DNA from: Acidicapsa acidisoli
GTDB lineage: Bacteria; Acidobacteriota; Terriglobia; Terriglobales; Acidobacteriaceae
NCBI RefSeq assembly: GCF_025685625.1
Contig: NZ_JAGSYI010000003.1
Coordinates: forward strand, 62,001 to 126,000
Direction: 5' to 3'
DNA length: 64,000 nt
The notes under the pieces were generated by a model. That model ran no database searches. It was not told where the DNA came from and saw only the letters and a list, made by a program, of their open reading frames with translations. Both the position numbers and the translations under genes were made by a program. This document shows positions 40,948-50,289 of the stretch, piece by piece. How positions within the stretch are numbered: the first letter of the stretch is position 1; every line of letters starts with the position of its first letter.

Positions 40948-42490
40948 GCCACAGGAAGGCCCTCAGGAGAAATTCCTCGCAACCCCAGCGGACATTGCCA
41001 TATACGGTGGTGCGGCGGGCGGCGGGAAATCTTACGGCTTACTGCTTGAGCCCTTGCGGCATATAGCGAATCAGAAGTTCGGCGCGGTCATCTTCCGCCG
41101 GCAAATGACGGACGTGCTGAAAGAAGGCGGCCTCTGGGATGTGTCTGGTGAGCTTTACGGCTCGCTTGGTGCGAAGTCGAATCAACAGCAGCACAATTAC
41201 ACGTTCGCTTCCGGTGCGCGCATCGGATTCGGACACCTCGAGCACGAGAAGACCAAATACGACTGGCAAGGGGCGCAGATCGCGCTCCTTCTGTTCGATG
41301 AGCTGACGCATTTCACGAAGACACAGTTCTTCTACATGCTCAGCCGCAACCGTTCCACGAGCGGTGTGAAACCGTATGTGCGAGCGACGACGAATCCCGA
41401 TGCAGACAGCTGGGTGGCAGAGTTCATCGCTTGGTGGATTGACCAGAACACCGGTTTGCCCATACCAGAGCGCAGTGGTGTTTCGCGATATTTCGTGCGC
41501 CGCGGTGAAGACTTTCTCTGGGCGGACACAGCGCAGCAGCTCGTCGACGAACATCCTGACGTGAGCCTCGCAGAGGTGAAGTCAGTTACATTCATTGCAT
41601 CCAGCATCTACGACAACAAGATCTTGCTGGAGAAAGACCCCGGATACCTCGGGAACCTGAAGGCACAAAACCTCGTTGACCGCGAGCGCCTGCTTGGCGG
41701 CAATTGGAAGATCAGACCGAGTGCGGGACTTTATTTCCAGCGCAGCTATTTCGAGATCATCGATGCCGCACCCGCAGGCTTGCCTGCCGTGCGAAGCTGG
41801 GACCTTGCCGCCACGGAGAAAAAAGAGGGCGAAAAGAAAAAGCAAGATCCTGACTGGACGGTTGGCCTGAAGTTGTCGCGCGACATTAAAGGCACCTTCT
41901 TCGTCGAGCATGTCGAGCGCTTTCAGGCGAGCCCGCGAAAGGTCGAGACTTCCATCGTCAATCTTGCTGCGGGCGACGGCAAGGATGTCAGAATTCGCAT
42001 TCCGCAAGATCCTGGCCAGGCGGGCAAGTCGCAATCCACCTATCTGGTCAGTCAGCTCGCTGGATTCATAGTCACCGCCGAGCGTGAGACCGGCGATAAA
42101 GTGACACGAGCCGGTCCGGCATCTTCACAGGCGGAGGCGGGGAACATCAAGATCGTGCGCGGGCCGTGGAATGAGGCCTTCCTGAGTGAGTTGGAGAACT
42201 TCCCGCCGTCGAAGGGCCATGATGATCAGGTCGACGCGCTATCGGGCGCAATAAACGCAATCCTGCAACCAATACCGGGCGCAGGCTGGCTCGCACACAT
42301 GGAATCTCAGGCCGCTGAAACGAAGCCCGCAGCGCAATCAATTACCGTGCGCGTGAAGTCACCCCAGCCCTTCGCCCAGATACAGGTCCAGAGCGGCAGG
42401 AACTACACCACGGATGCCGAAGGCTTCGTGGATATGAGAGAGGAAGATGTCCCGTCGGCCCTTGCCGCGCGCTGGACGAAAGTGAATTAA
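40928..42490 (+). CDS. terL: phage terminase large subunit
   Basis: A 520-residue protein. The ATPase part has Walker A GGAAGGGKS at 27-35 and Walker B ALLLFDELTHF near 120. The nuclease part begins with VRSWDLAAT near 288 and ends with GHDDQVDALSGA near 433, the RNase-H-fold metal sites. An additional 60-residue beta-rich tail (VKSPQPFAQIQV ... GFVDMREED) follows. Complete by length and motifs, so the packaging motor looks intact. Confidence 0.93.
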   Translation: MTAPVIRPQEGPQEKFLATPADIAIYGGAAGGGKSYGLLLEPLRHIANQKFGAVIFRRQMTDVLKEGGLWDVSGELYGSLGAKSNQQQHNYTFASGARIGFGHLEHEKTKYDWQGAQIALLLFDELTHFTKTQFFYMLSRNRSTSGVKPYVRATTNPDADSWVAEFIAWWIDQNTGLPIPERSGVSRYFVRRGEDFLWADTAQQLVDEHPDVSLAEVKSVTFIASSIYDNKILLEKDPGYLGNLKAQNLVDRERLLGGNWKIRPSAGLYFQRSYFEIIDAAPAGLPAVRSWDLAATEKKEGEKKKQDPDWTVGLKLSRDIKGTFFVEHVERFQASPRKVETSIVNLAAGDGKDVRIRIPQDPGQAGKSQSTYLVSQLAGFIVTAERETGDKVTRAGPASSQAEAGNIKIVRGPWNEAFLSELENFPPSKGHDDQVDALSGAINAILQPIPGAGWLAHMESQAAETKPAAQSITVRVKSPQPFAQIQVQSGRNYTTDAEGFVDMREEDVPSALAARWTKVN

Positions 42491-42511
42491 CCCTACATTT
42501 CAGGAGTTCTT

Positions 42512-43240
42512 ATGACCGCAACGACCACGCTCATAGCGCCCAGCCCGAATTACACCCAGCAGTGCCAGAGCGGCAATACCTACACCGCCGTCAATGGCAT
42601 CATCAGCGGCGTAGCCGTGGGCACCGATGTAACGGATCTGCTCAAAGGTGGTTGTGTGCTAATACCGTCGCCTGAGAACGCTCCGGTCTTACCGATGGTT
42701 AAGGGGCAGGTGTACTCTCCACAGGGCGCGACCCTTGCATCTGTGCTGACTGTGTTGGGCACGCTCTATGCATACCCGATCTATATACCGAATCCGATCA
42801 CCATTAAATCACTTGGCATCGGTGTAGGAACCGGGCAGACTGGCGGAGCTGCGCACGTTGGTATTTATGCTGACAATGGTGGCCAGCCGGGCGCACTCGT
42901 CTATGACTCAGGGGCGATTGCTGGTCTGACGAGTACAACGACGGTCGTCGATACCATTTCCAGCAGTAATCCCACACTCACCCCCGGCTGGTATTGGGTT
43001 GCTACGATCTTCACTGCATCAAGCACGATGCCTTCCGTTGACGGCATCAGCGCTACGTATACGGGGCTTGCGAGCATGATCGGCTATGATACGCACGCGC
43101 ATGCGCTTGCGACTTCCGGTGAGGCAGCAACCGGCATTTCTGTTACCGGGCAGACCTACGGTGCGCTTCCTGCGACTTTCCCGTCGGGATCGACGCTGAC
43201 ACTCAATGCCACAACGCCTGCGGTGTCGATCGGACTCTGA
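42512..43240 (+). CDS. phage structural protein, beta-rich
   Basis: A 242-residue Thr/Ser/Gly-rich protein; AGGAG precedes the start. Residues 18-52 (SGNTYTAVNGIISGV, DVTDLLKGGC) recur in the next gene. The rest resembles tail-fibre or decoration domains (IKSLGIGVGTGQTGG, TPGWYWVATIF). It lies between terminase and portal, probably on the virion surface. Confidence 0.65.
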   Translation: MTATTTLIAPSPNYTQQCQSGNTYTAVNGIISGVAVGTDVTDLLKGGCVLIPSPENAPVLPMVKGQVYSPQGATLASVLTVLGTLYAYPIYIPNPITIKSLGIGVGTGQTGGAAHVGIYADNGGQPGALVYDSGAIAGLTSTTTVVDTISSSNPTLTPGWYWVATIFTASSTMPSVDGISATYTGLASMIGYDTHAHALATSGEAATGISVTGQTYGALPATFPSGSTLTLNATTPAVSIGL

Positions 43241-43293
43241 GCCGATTGCTATCCCGGCGATAAAATCAACCGCCTCTTCTTCAGGAGTCTTGA

Positions 43294-44240
43294 ATGGCGA
43301 AAACCTTCAGCGTCATCGCGCAAAGTGCGTTCCAGACCTTTGCGGCGCGTTCAGGCGCTACCTACACAGCCGATGCATACGGCACAATCAGCGGAGTTCC
43401 GTTTCCGGATGTCTCCGACCTGATTGTCGCCGGATGCAACATCGTAGGCACGCTTGACCAGCTCAACAACCTGAGCGCTACGACCGATCCGACGGTGAGC
43501 AACGACAACACGCAGGACTATTCCGTCGGTTCCCTATGGCTAAATACGAGCAACAGCAGGGCATGGCGGGCATTAAGCGTGGCCACTGGCGCGGCAGTAT
43601 GGATTCTCGAAGGCGTGGTTCCGGGCGTGGGCATCGAGCCATCGAACATGATTACGCAGTTCGGCTCCGCGACCGGAGCCCTGTCTACGTTTACCGAAGA
43701 GGGCAACCTGTACCGCGCGGAAAGCCTCGCAGGCATTGGCAATGCAGCTGATACCACAGATGACGTTTTGTTTTCGGGATTGCCATTCCTGCCAGCGCCT
43801 TTGACATTGCCGGTCGTGGTCTCAATATCACGGCATTCGGTCAGACGGGCTCGACAACCAACAACAAGCGAGTCAAAATCTTCTTCGGCTGTACCTTTAC
43901 CGGCGGCACGCTCGTGAACGGAATTCAAACGGGCGGCACCGCATCCGGCGGCTCTGTGGTTGCAGATACCGGCGCGTGGGTGAATGGGACCACGGCCAAC
44001 AACAACGTCGGGTGGAACCTTTTCGCTCAGATATTCAAGGTCGGAGCTGCGGGAAGCAATACGCAAATCGCGCAGGGACAGTCCATTCTGGGGTCCATGC
44101 ATGGCGGCGCCACGAGTGTCATCAAGCCGACAGCGACGGAAAGCGGCGTCATCAATATTGCCGTCACGGGCTCCTCATACACGACGGGGGCGGCAAGCGA
44201 TGTGCTCTGCAACTCGTTCAGCGTCAACGCGATGAACTGA
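43294..44240 (+). pseudogene. phage structural protein split by a -1 frameshift
   Basis: The first frame (43294..43917) is coding up to TTDDVLFSG near 43778; then the proper continuation lies one base back: IPASAFDIAGRGLNITAFG, STTNNKRVKIFFGCTF, running into the open frame annotated from 43914 to 44240. Rejoined, it is a 315-residue protein of a known type in which DDVL, SFD(I/V)AGRG and NNKR motifs are continuous. The N-terminus repeats the SG-TYTAD-GxISGV-DVSDL module of the upstream gene. No canonical slippery sequence is present, so I favour a disabling mutation. Confidence 0.7.
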
Positions 44241-44263
44241 GATAAAAAGCAAAAGGTTAAGCC

Positions 44264-45859
44264 ATGCCGGAAGGGGGAAAGGTAACGCCTATATCCTCCA
44301 GCATCATCGCGCGCGTGACGCAGGCGGCGCGGTACGTCATTACCGGCAACGCTGATGGATGGTTCCCTGCAGGGCAGCCTCTGAAGCCCCAGGCCCCGCC
44401 CGAGGTCAAAGGCCGGCAGTTCGACTATTCGACCTACGTCAATACCACGTATACGCCGCGCGCCAGCGAGCCGGTATCCTTCGCGGATCTTCGTGGCCTT
44501 GCCGACAACTGCGACATCCTCAGCGCCGCCATCGAGACCCGTAAGGATCAGATGGAAGCGCTGGACTGGAACATCCGCATCGCGCCGGATGATACGAACA
44601 AGCGAAAGAGCGCTACGGCGGAACAGCAGAAGCGTATCGACGCGATAACGGAATTCTTCCAGTACCCGGATAAAGTCAATACCTTCGAGCAGTGGCAACG
44701 CCAGCTCCTCGATGACATGTTCATCATCGATGCGCCGTGCCTTTACAAACGACGTGACCGTAAGGGACGCCTGTTTGGACTAGAGCTGATTGACGGAAGC
44801 ACAATTAAAATCCTGCTTGACGACTCTGGTCGCCGGCCGCTCCCCCCTGATCCTGCATATCAGCAAATCATCAAGGGAATACCGGCTACGAACTATACGA
44901 GTGACGAGCTTCTGTACCTGGTGCACAATCCCCGCACCCACAAAGTGTACGGGCGCAGTCACGTGGAGCAGGTGCTGATCACCGTCAATACGCTGATACG
45001 ACGCGCGCTGCACCAGCTTGAATATTACCGCGAGGGCAGCCAGCCTGACGCCTTTTTAGGGCTGCCGAAAGAATGGACCACGGATCAGATCCGTGATTTC
45101 CAGAAGAATTTCGATGCGATGATGGCCGGCAACCTGGCAATGCGCCGTCGGTTGCGCTTCATGCCCGGCGAGTTCAAGTACCAGGAGACGAAGCCGCCTC
45201 AGCTGAAAGACGAATACGACGAGTGGCTGGCGCGAATCGTCTGCTACGTCTTCTCGCTGCCGCCTACGCCTTTCATCAAGCAGATGAATCGCGCTACGGC
45301 GGAATCCTCGCACGATGCCGCGCTTGAAGAAGGCCTCGCCCCGCTGCAGAAGTGGATGCGCAAGAACATGAACCGCATCATTGCGGTGGACTTCGATTCA
45401 CCCGACCTTGAATTCGCATGGGTCGATGACCGTGAGCAGGACCCGTTACAGGCGGCTCAGATACGCGAAGGTGATACAGCGAAAGGCATCATCTCGATTG
45501 ATGAGGCCCGCCAGTCCATCGGTCTTGATCCGCTGGGAGGCGCATTCGCTGTCCCGATGGCACTCACGGCTACAGGTTATGTGGCTGTGAAGTCTCCAGA
45601 GGAACAGCAGGCGGATAACGATGCCCAGCAGCAGGCGACACAATCCCTGGCTGAAGCGCATGCCAAGCAGGGCGCTAACAATGGCCAGAATGACAATAAA
45701 CACGGCGGTGGTGATGAAGGCGGGGCTCAGGATAAAACGCCTCCGAAGGGCGAGAAAGCCAAGCCTGAAGCAGGCAAGGTATTCAAAGGCTTAAAAAAAA
45801 AGCCAAATCCGTATCTCCTCACGACAGGCCACAGGCACGAGCATCGCGAGCGGGCATAA
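44264..45859 (+). CDS. phage portal protein
   Basis: A 531-residue protein. Portal hallmarks are DILSAAIETRKDQMEALDW, the central DDMFIIDAPCLYKRR, DELLYLVHNPRTHKVYGRS and a CYVFSLPPTPFIKQMNRATAE segment with a late EEGLAPLQKW helix. The end is Gln/Asn/Gly-rich and stops soon after an A9 tract at 45793-45801. At that tract a -1 shift would extend the protein to 46074. No head-maturation, capsid or connector gene follows. Confidence 0.88.
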   Translation: MPEGGKVTPISSSIIARVTQAARYVITGNADGWFPAGQPLKPQAPPEVKGRQFDYSTYVNTTYTPRASEPVSFADLRGLADNCDILSAAIETRKDQMEALDWNIRIAPDDTNKRKSATAEQQKRIDAITEFFQYPDKVNTFEQWQRQLLDDMFIIDAPCLYKRRDRKGRLFGLELIDGSTIKILLDDSGRRPLPPDPAYQQIIKGIPATNYTSDELLYLVHNPRTHKVYGRSHVEQVLITVNTLIRRALHQLEYYREGSQPDAFLGLPKEWTTDQIRDFQKNFDAMMAGNLAMRRRLRFMPGEFKYQETKPPQLKDEYDEWLARIVCYVFSLPPTPFIKQMNRATAESSHDAALEEGLAPLQKWMRKNMNRIIAVDFDSPDLEFAWVDDREQDPLQAAQIREGDTAKGIISIDEARQSIGLDPLGGAFAVPMALTATGYVAVKSPEEQQADNDAQQQATQSLAEAHAKQGANNGQNDNKHGGGDEGGAQDKTPPKGEKAKPEAGKVFKGLKKKPNPYLLTTGHRHEHRERA

Positions 45860-46074
45860 AGAAGCTTGCTGAAGAGGTTTTGGCAAAGACAGGTAGGTCG
45901 GTAGTCACCTATAACCCCTCGGCATCGAATGCGAACTGGCGCGATACGACCAATAGCGCCGATCGCACGTTTGGTGGCGGCGCCAGCGGCGATAAGACCG
46001 TCAACCTGCTGGGGTCCGGCGGTGTTGCGGGAGCGCAAAACTATATCCACTACACAGCGAACGCGAGGATGTGA
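45796..46074 (+). other. slippery A AAA AAG heptamer and -1 extension of the portal
   Basis: The portal frame reads TTA AAA AAA AAG here; A AAA AAG (45796-45802) is a textbook -1 slippery site. In the -1 frame about 90 codons follow without a stop, starting KSVSPHDRPQARASRAG, containing KKLAEEVLAKTGR and ending YIHYTANARM at a TGA that overlaps the next ATG. It may be a programmed or slippage-made extension, an indel in the A tract, or a deletion joint, because the last 50 residues look like a different protein. Confidence 0.5.
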
Positions 46075-46220
46075 TGACTATTGCCACGGTTGAGAACGCC
46101 GGTACGAACTACAAAGTCACATCGTCCACAGGCGAAATCTGGTGGGTGCCAAAGGACCCGCTTAACAAGGACTATGTGAGCGTTGAGGCGTGGATAGCAG
46201 CAGGCGGCGTCGTCAGTTAA
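46074..46220 (+). CDS. 48-residue phage protein
   Basis: ATG in a TGATG junction with the portal extension. The peptide has YKVTSSTGEIWWVPKD and an acidic SVEAWIAAGG end, a type of small protein usual in tail regions. Its coupling supports translation of the -1 extension upstream. Confidence 0.6.
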   Translation: MTIATVENAGTNYKVTSSTGEIWWVPKDPLNKDYVSVEAWIAAGGVVS

Positions 46221-46243
46221 ACCGAAATATCAAAGAGGAAGTA

Positions 46244-46759
46244 ATGGCATCGGAAAACGGCGACCTGAAGGAATCGGGCTGGAGGATCAATAAGCGGATC
46301 GACATCGCCACTGTCGGCATGCTTTTCCTTCAGACCCTGGCCGTGGTTGTCTGGGGCGTCCACCTGGAGGATCGCGTCGGCGTCCTTGAGCGCACCAGCG
46401 TCACCACCGAACAATTCGGGCGCGTCGACGAGAAGATGAATTCGCTCAAGGACGATACCCCTGACATACGGAACGCCCTCATCGATCCGGATTTCTATGA
46501 GCACGTCCAGAACGATGACCTAGAGGGACGAGTTTTCATCTCCCGGGATACCGAAGCGGTGGACACAAAACGCGGATACTTTATGGGCTACGATGTTGAC
46601 CAGAATCAGGGCTGGAGAGTGCTTGAGGTGCTGAATATCTTTAGCAGCGAACGAGAGCCAGATTTCCGGAAGTTCATTGGGGATTGCTATGAGGCGACAA
46701 TGAACAAGCCGAATCGAGCCTTCCGATCCGTCCTAAGCCGGGAACCTATAGACTTATGA
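46244..46759 (+). CDS. membrane-anchored protein with a domain shared with a host-side gene
   Basis: A 171-residue protein; GAGGAAG precedes the ATG. Residues 1-60 resemble phage lysis-region membrane anchors: a polar start, one TM helix (ATVGMLFLQTLAVVVWGVHL) and a coiled coil (DRVGVLERTSV). Residues 75-171 contain LIDPDFYEHVQNDDLEGRVFIS and NKPNRAFRSVL, closely matched in the protein at 61090..61506. The chimeric structure suggests a fusion created when the element was truncated, or a lysis anchor recruited to a new domain. Confidence 0.6.
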   Translation: MASENGDLKESGWRINKRIDIATVGMLFLQTLAVVVWGVHLEDRVGVLERTSVTTEQFGRVDEKMNSLKDDTPDIRNALIDPDFYEHVQNDDLEGRVFISRDTEAVDTKRGYFMGYDVDQNQGWRVLEVLNIFSSEREPDFRKFIGDCYEATMNKPNRAFRSVLSREPIDL

Positions 46760-46761
46760 GG

Positions 46762-46784
46762 TCTCAGGACGCTCACGTCTGAGA
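46762..46784. terminator. hairpin closing the phage block
   Basis: TCTCAGGACG, CTCA loop, CGTCTGAGA: a stem with one bulge, three bases after the last phage-side stop. No T-run, so termination is only likely. Confidence 0.4.
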
Positions 46785-46799
46785 TATGCCGTTTCCGCC

Positions 46800-47024
46800 T
46801 CACACTTTGCGTCTGCGCATGGTGCTACCCGCAATCGTGACCACCAAGGTTTTGGTATCGATTGGATAGGTTAAGAAAGCGTCGTATTCGACATCAGAGA
46901 GGGAAACTGGCTGCGATCCGGTCTGAAGGATGACCGCAATCGCTTCCCACTCCGACTCCGGGTTTGATCGAATGCGTCTACACACTTCATAGCCGTGCAG
47001 GTCCGGCAGATTGGGATGCGGCAC
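46800..47024 (-). pseudogene. response-regulator receiver-domain fragment
   Basis: 74 codons matching the second half of a REC domain (LPDLHGYEVCRRIRSNP, IAVILQTGSQ, DAFLTYPID). The N-terminal half with the phospho-acceptor Asp is missing, and the conserved Lys before the Pro in the last strand is replaced (TYP). Broken remnant at the junction of phage and host DNA. Confidence 0.65.
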
Positions 47025-47040
47025 GGCTCGACGCCTCCAG

Positions 47041-47270
47041 TCAAAGCTTCAATTCCCGGCTCGCAATTTCGCGCTCACGCGCCCGACCGTCCCGCAGGGC
47101 ATCCACGAGCGTCATCAGTTCATAGAGCTTCGCTTCTTCGAGAGCAGCCAGCGGCCGGTTCTTGTGTAGAGGCGAAAAACTGTAGCCACGGACCGTGCCC
47201 TCGGAAAAGGGAAGTCGACGACTAGGTTGTAAGTCGCACGAAACCGTCTCGATATTTCGTTCTTACTTCT
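47041..47270 (-). pseudogene. remnant open frame behind the HipA-like gene
   Basis: The frame directly continues that of the HipA-like gene after its TAA and stays open to 47041. It contains protein-like sequence (FPFSEGTVRGYSFSPL, then ALEEAKLYELMTLVDAL) but no ATG near its beginning. It looks like the 3' part of an unrelated small regulator gene whose 5' end was lost. Confidence 0.4.
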
Positions 47271-48092
47271 TTATTTCTGTAATCGCCTTTCGCTTCGCAT
47301 CCACTTTGGAAATGGAGCTCGATCTGATCTGCCGAACTGCACAATCAAGTCCCGGATCCTTCCTCTCCGCTTCAATAGCTTCTCCACAAGTGAATCAAGT
47401 TCTGTAGAATCCCCGGAATACCATTCTTTCGGAATCTCCGCTGCGATCTGCCGCACTGCCCAGGGTTCCATTGTTTCTATGTTCGTCAACCATGGCTCAA
47501 AGCTCTCCCAGCCTGTCACTTCCTGATAGACGGTATTGCGGGGATAGACTCCATGCAGCGGACCATCAACTAACGTCCAATCTCCGGCATGAAAGCAATG
47601 TCCGTGATCAATAAACGTGGCATTGTATCGACGCTCCCGAGTCCGTCTTGAAAAGACCGCTTGCCTCCCATCGATATTCCCGGTCCACTTATCAAGTGCA
47701 AGAATCCCGGCAAACTCTGCGAGGTTATTTACCTCCGCGAGTTGCTGGTCCGGCAAGAAGTCCATCACTTTCCCGGGCATCAGGCCACCCACAAAACGTG
47801 AGCCAAACTGCCTTCCTGCCATACAACGTACGCGAGTCAGCCCAAGGTCCATTTCCATTTCCGGCGTTTGCCCGATCAACCACTCCGATACCTCAACAAC
47901 TGCACTCTCCGGTACGGTCAGCCCGACCGCCGCCGCAATGCGGGTAGCCAAGAATTCATTTGCGAGCACCCGGTTATGCTGAGGATTGTTTTGAAACTTC
48001 ACTACCCAAAGTTGTTTATCTGAATCCAGCATAAGGTGACTCTGGGCGCCGCCCCGCATCCGCCGGAATTGCTGAACCGCAACGACCACCAA
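47271..48092 (-). CDS. HipA-like Ser/Thr kinase (short form), catalytic residues present
   Basis: A 273-residue protein with a TTG/GTG start. N-terminal GGAQSHLMLDSDKQLWVVKF is the nucleotide-binding lobe of the short HipA-like family. The catalytic loop LDKWTGNIDGRQAVF keeps D134, N139 and D141, and FIDHGHCF keeps the metal-binding D162. Family members phosphorylate translation or other proteins and are often linked to a DUF3037 partner. Here DUF3037 lies on the other side of 1 kb of non-coding DNA and on the opposite strand. Confidence 0.75.
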   Translation of the reverse strand: MVVVAVQQFRRMRGGAQSHLMLDSDKQLWVVKFQNNPQHNRVLANEFLATRIAAAVGLTVPESAVVEVSEWLIGQTPEMEMDLGLTRVRCMAGRQFGSRFVGGLMPGKVMDFLPDQQLAEVNNLAEFAGILALDKWTGNIDGRQAVFSRRTRERRYNATFIDHGHCFHAGDWTLVDGPLHGVYPRNTVYQEVTGWESFEPWLTNIETMEPWAVRQIAAEIPKEWYSGDSTELDSLVEKLLKRRGRIRDLIVQFGRSDRAPFPKWMRSERRLQK

Positions 48093-49076
48093 CCCTGCTC
48101 CCCAATGAGTCTAATTTGCATTGATACGCGGATTCTACGCGATACGATCACAAGTTCATTAAATGAATCACTGCTTACGTTGAGAGTTACTTAGAGCCAC
48201 CCTTTCAAGTCAAGGTTGGCGGCGAAGACGCGAACTCGATCACGACCTGAGGCGTCAGATCGATTTGAAAGAGTGATCTTCCTCGATTCATTTGACGAAG
48301 AAGCAAAACGAGGGATGGGCAAAAGCGATGTTTTCGCCAAAAGGGCTAACCGCCGGTTGGCCTATTGCTCGGAGGCCAATGCATAGTCCTGAGCACCCCA
48401 GGCAAAGGTCGCTCCACCGAAGGTCAACTTTCCGAATGCCTTCGACAAGATACCATAAGGGGAGAATCGAAGACCAGATTTGGCGCCTAAAGTTCGGCGT
48501 GCCAGATGTCGATAAACACACAAAAACATCCTTGATCATCATCCGATCGGAGTCTGGCTGTAGCATGCCTTGTAGTCGCAATAAACCGATAGGCCCTAGC
48601 GTTCGACAGGCTGCCATATCAGGCTTGAGACAATTCCATTGAGAGGACCCTGATGAAGAATTTTAGCGAGAGTAAGCGGTGCACGCGCACATGTCGTTGA
48701 ACAACAGGTCAGCTCTGGACCACCGGCGAAAGGGTCCCCTGCTGCTAAGACTCGCCTCCAATCTGAACTCACCGAGCCTTGAGAGATCCGCTTGAGATCG
48801 AAAAAATGAAGCACGGAACCGGAAGACACACAACGGACGATTCACGAATTAAGCTATTGAGGGGCGAAGACCGTCGCAGTAAACTCGAATTGTCCTTTGT
48901 GTTGGAGGCCCACCATTCGATAGTCGTACCACGGAAGCAGACTTGTTCCCATCGATTTTCTTTCGACGTGATCGAAGCCCGCGGTACTGGTGAAGACGCT
49001 GTCGATCGTCATTTAGAACCGAGGACCAAGTTCAAACGGTCTGACGCCATCGAGGAAATAGGCTCCAGGAGGGCGC
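48093..49076. other. 984-bp stretch with no convincing gene
   Basis: Several open frames of 60-130 codons exist on both strands but have the composition of chance frames. One perfect palindrome, TTCATT-A-AATGAA, lies at 48155-48167, 60 bases before the HipA-like start, and may be its operator. I see no IS or RNA gene. Confidence 0.5.
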
Positions 49077-49520
49077 GTGAAATCAGTTTTGGAAGGGGTT
49101 ATTGGCGAAATGGAGCGAGAGCAAGGGGTGTTTTTTCTGATCCGATACTTTCCCGACCCAATCCGAGATGAGCCGCTCAACATCGGAGTGATTTTATTGT
49201 CCGTTGACAAAAGTGGCAATCAACTGCCGGTGGTCAGGCTTACGAAGAACTGGGATCGCGTGCTCCGAATTGACCCCGATGCTGATATCGAATTGTTGTC
49301 CCAATTGGAAGAGTTCTGGCAAATGAAGCTATCAGAGACCGGCTCCAGTGCCGGAGCCGCATTGGAGCAGCTGAATGAATCGCTTTCAAATACATTGCGC
49401 CTAGAGCGCAAGAGTTCCTCAACAACTGTGAGCCTGCGAGACGGAAAGGGCTTGCTAACCGACAACTTCGAAGGCGAAATTGACAGACTGATGATGCTTT
49501 ATGTTGAAGAACGGCATTAA
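49077..49520 (+). CDS. DUF3037 protein (HipA-like partner)
   Basis: A 147-residue protein; GTG with AGGAGG five bases upstream. The IRYFPDPIRDEPLNIGVILL segment is the DUF3037 signature. DUF3037 genes are typically next to short HipA-like kinase genes and may be their antitoxin or substrate. The C-terminal half is helical. Confidence 0.75.
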   Translation: MKSVLEGVIGEMEREQGVFFLIRYFPDPIRDEPLNIGVILLSVDKSGNQLPVVRLTKNWDRVLRIDPDADIELLSQLEEFWQMKLSETGSSAGAALEQLNESLSNTLRLERKSSSTTVSLRDGKGLLTDNFEGEIDRLMMLYVEERH

Positions 49521-49723
49521 CGCGCTTTGAACCCCGAAGGGTCTTGTTGGACCGAGATGTCGAGCGTCTAACCATGACAAGTGATTGCGAACGCTCAACC
49601 TGAATATCGGCCTCAAACAGGTTATACCTCTTCTGGAATTGCGCAATTTGCCACAAATTCTAGTCGATTTCGTGTAACACCGGCTGTCGACTTCGGCGGG
49701 CACGGCTCTTGTATTGGGCCATT

Positions 49724-50260
49724 TCATATGTGTATCATCGAGGATTCGTAATCCGGCATCAACTCAGGCCAGTTGTCATGAATTGCCAGGCTGAGGTCCG
49801 CGATGAGTGAGAAGTAATCCTCTGCCGTCCTTCCAAGCATCTCTTCGGAGTCTCCAAGGAAATGCCGCATCGATTGTCGTAGTAATGTGGTCAGTGCGAC
49901 GATCCTGACTCCTGTCGCCTCGGATCGTAGAACATTGATAACAACTCCGCTCGAGGACGGATGAATACAGTTGGACTGAATGTACTCGAGAACATCGACA
50001 AGGACACCTACGTTCCTGTAGATTCCGAGCAGCCCATTCAGTCCCCCCAGACTCAACCAGAGATTCTGCGATCGACACTCAATTCCCTTACTATACAGAC
50101 ATCCGAAAGATAGCCTCGAAAGATGATCATTCCCCAAAATGATCCGCCCCATAATGTGCGGCAAACTTTGGCGACGGGACCTATTGTTGGATCTCCGAAT
50201 CCAAATCGCACCGGCTAATAGGAATAACGCGAGGACTAACTGGATCAGCATCGACATCAT
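49724..50260 (-). CDS. hypothetical membrane-anchored protein
   Basis: A 178-residue protein from the ATG with AGGAGGTACC seven bases upstream. Residues 4-22 form one TM helix (LIQLVLALFLLAGAIWI), followed by a basic stretch and a helical soluble domain. It lies 30 bp behind the 7-TM gene, so the two are likely an operon. Family not recognised. Confidence 0.65.
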   Translation of the reverse strand: MMSMLIQLVLALFLLAGAIWIRRSNNRSRRQSLPHIMGRIILGNDHLSRLSFGCLYSKGIECRSQNLWLSLGGLNGLLGIYRNVGVLVDVLEYIQSNCIHPSSSGVVINVLRSEATGVRIVALTTLLRQSMRHFLGDSEEMLGRTAEDYFSLIADLSLAIHDNWPELMPDYESSMIHI

Positions 50261-50289
50261 TTTGGTACCTCCTCTCGTTCGCCACAAGC

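Noticed and set aside
48288-48642. Open frames of 109 and 116 codons on both strands
   Set aside because: Low-complexity chance frames with no start context; neither resembles a known family.
48779-49171. 130-codon plus-strand open frame
   Set aside because: Overlaps the better supported DUF3037 start with AGGAGG; composition unlike a protein.
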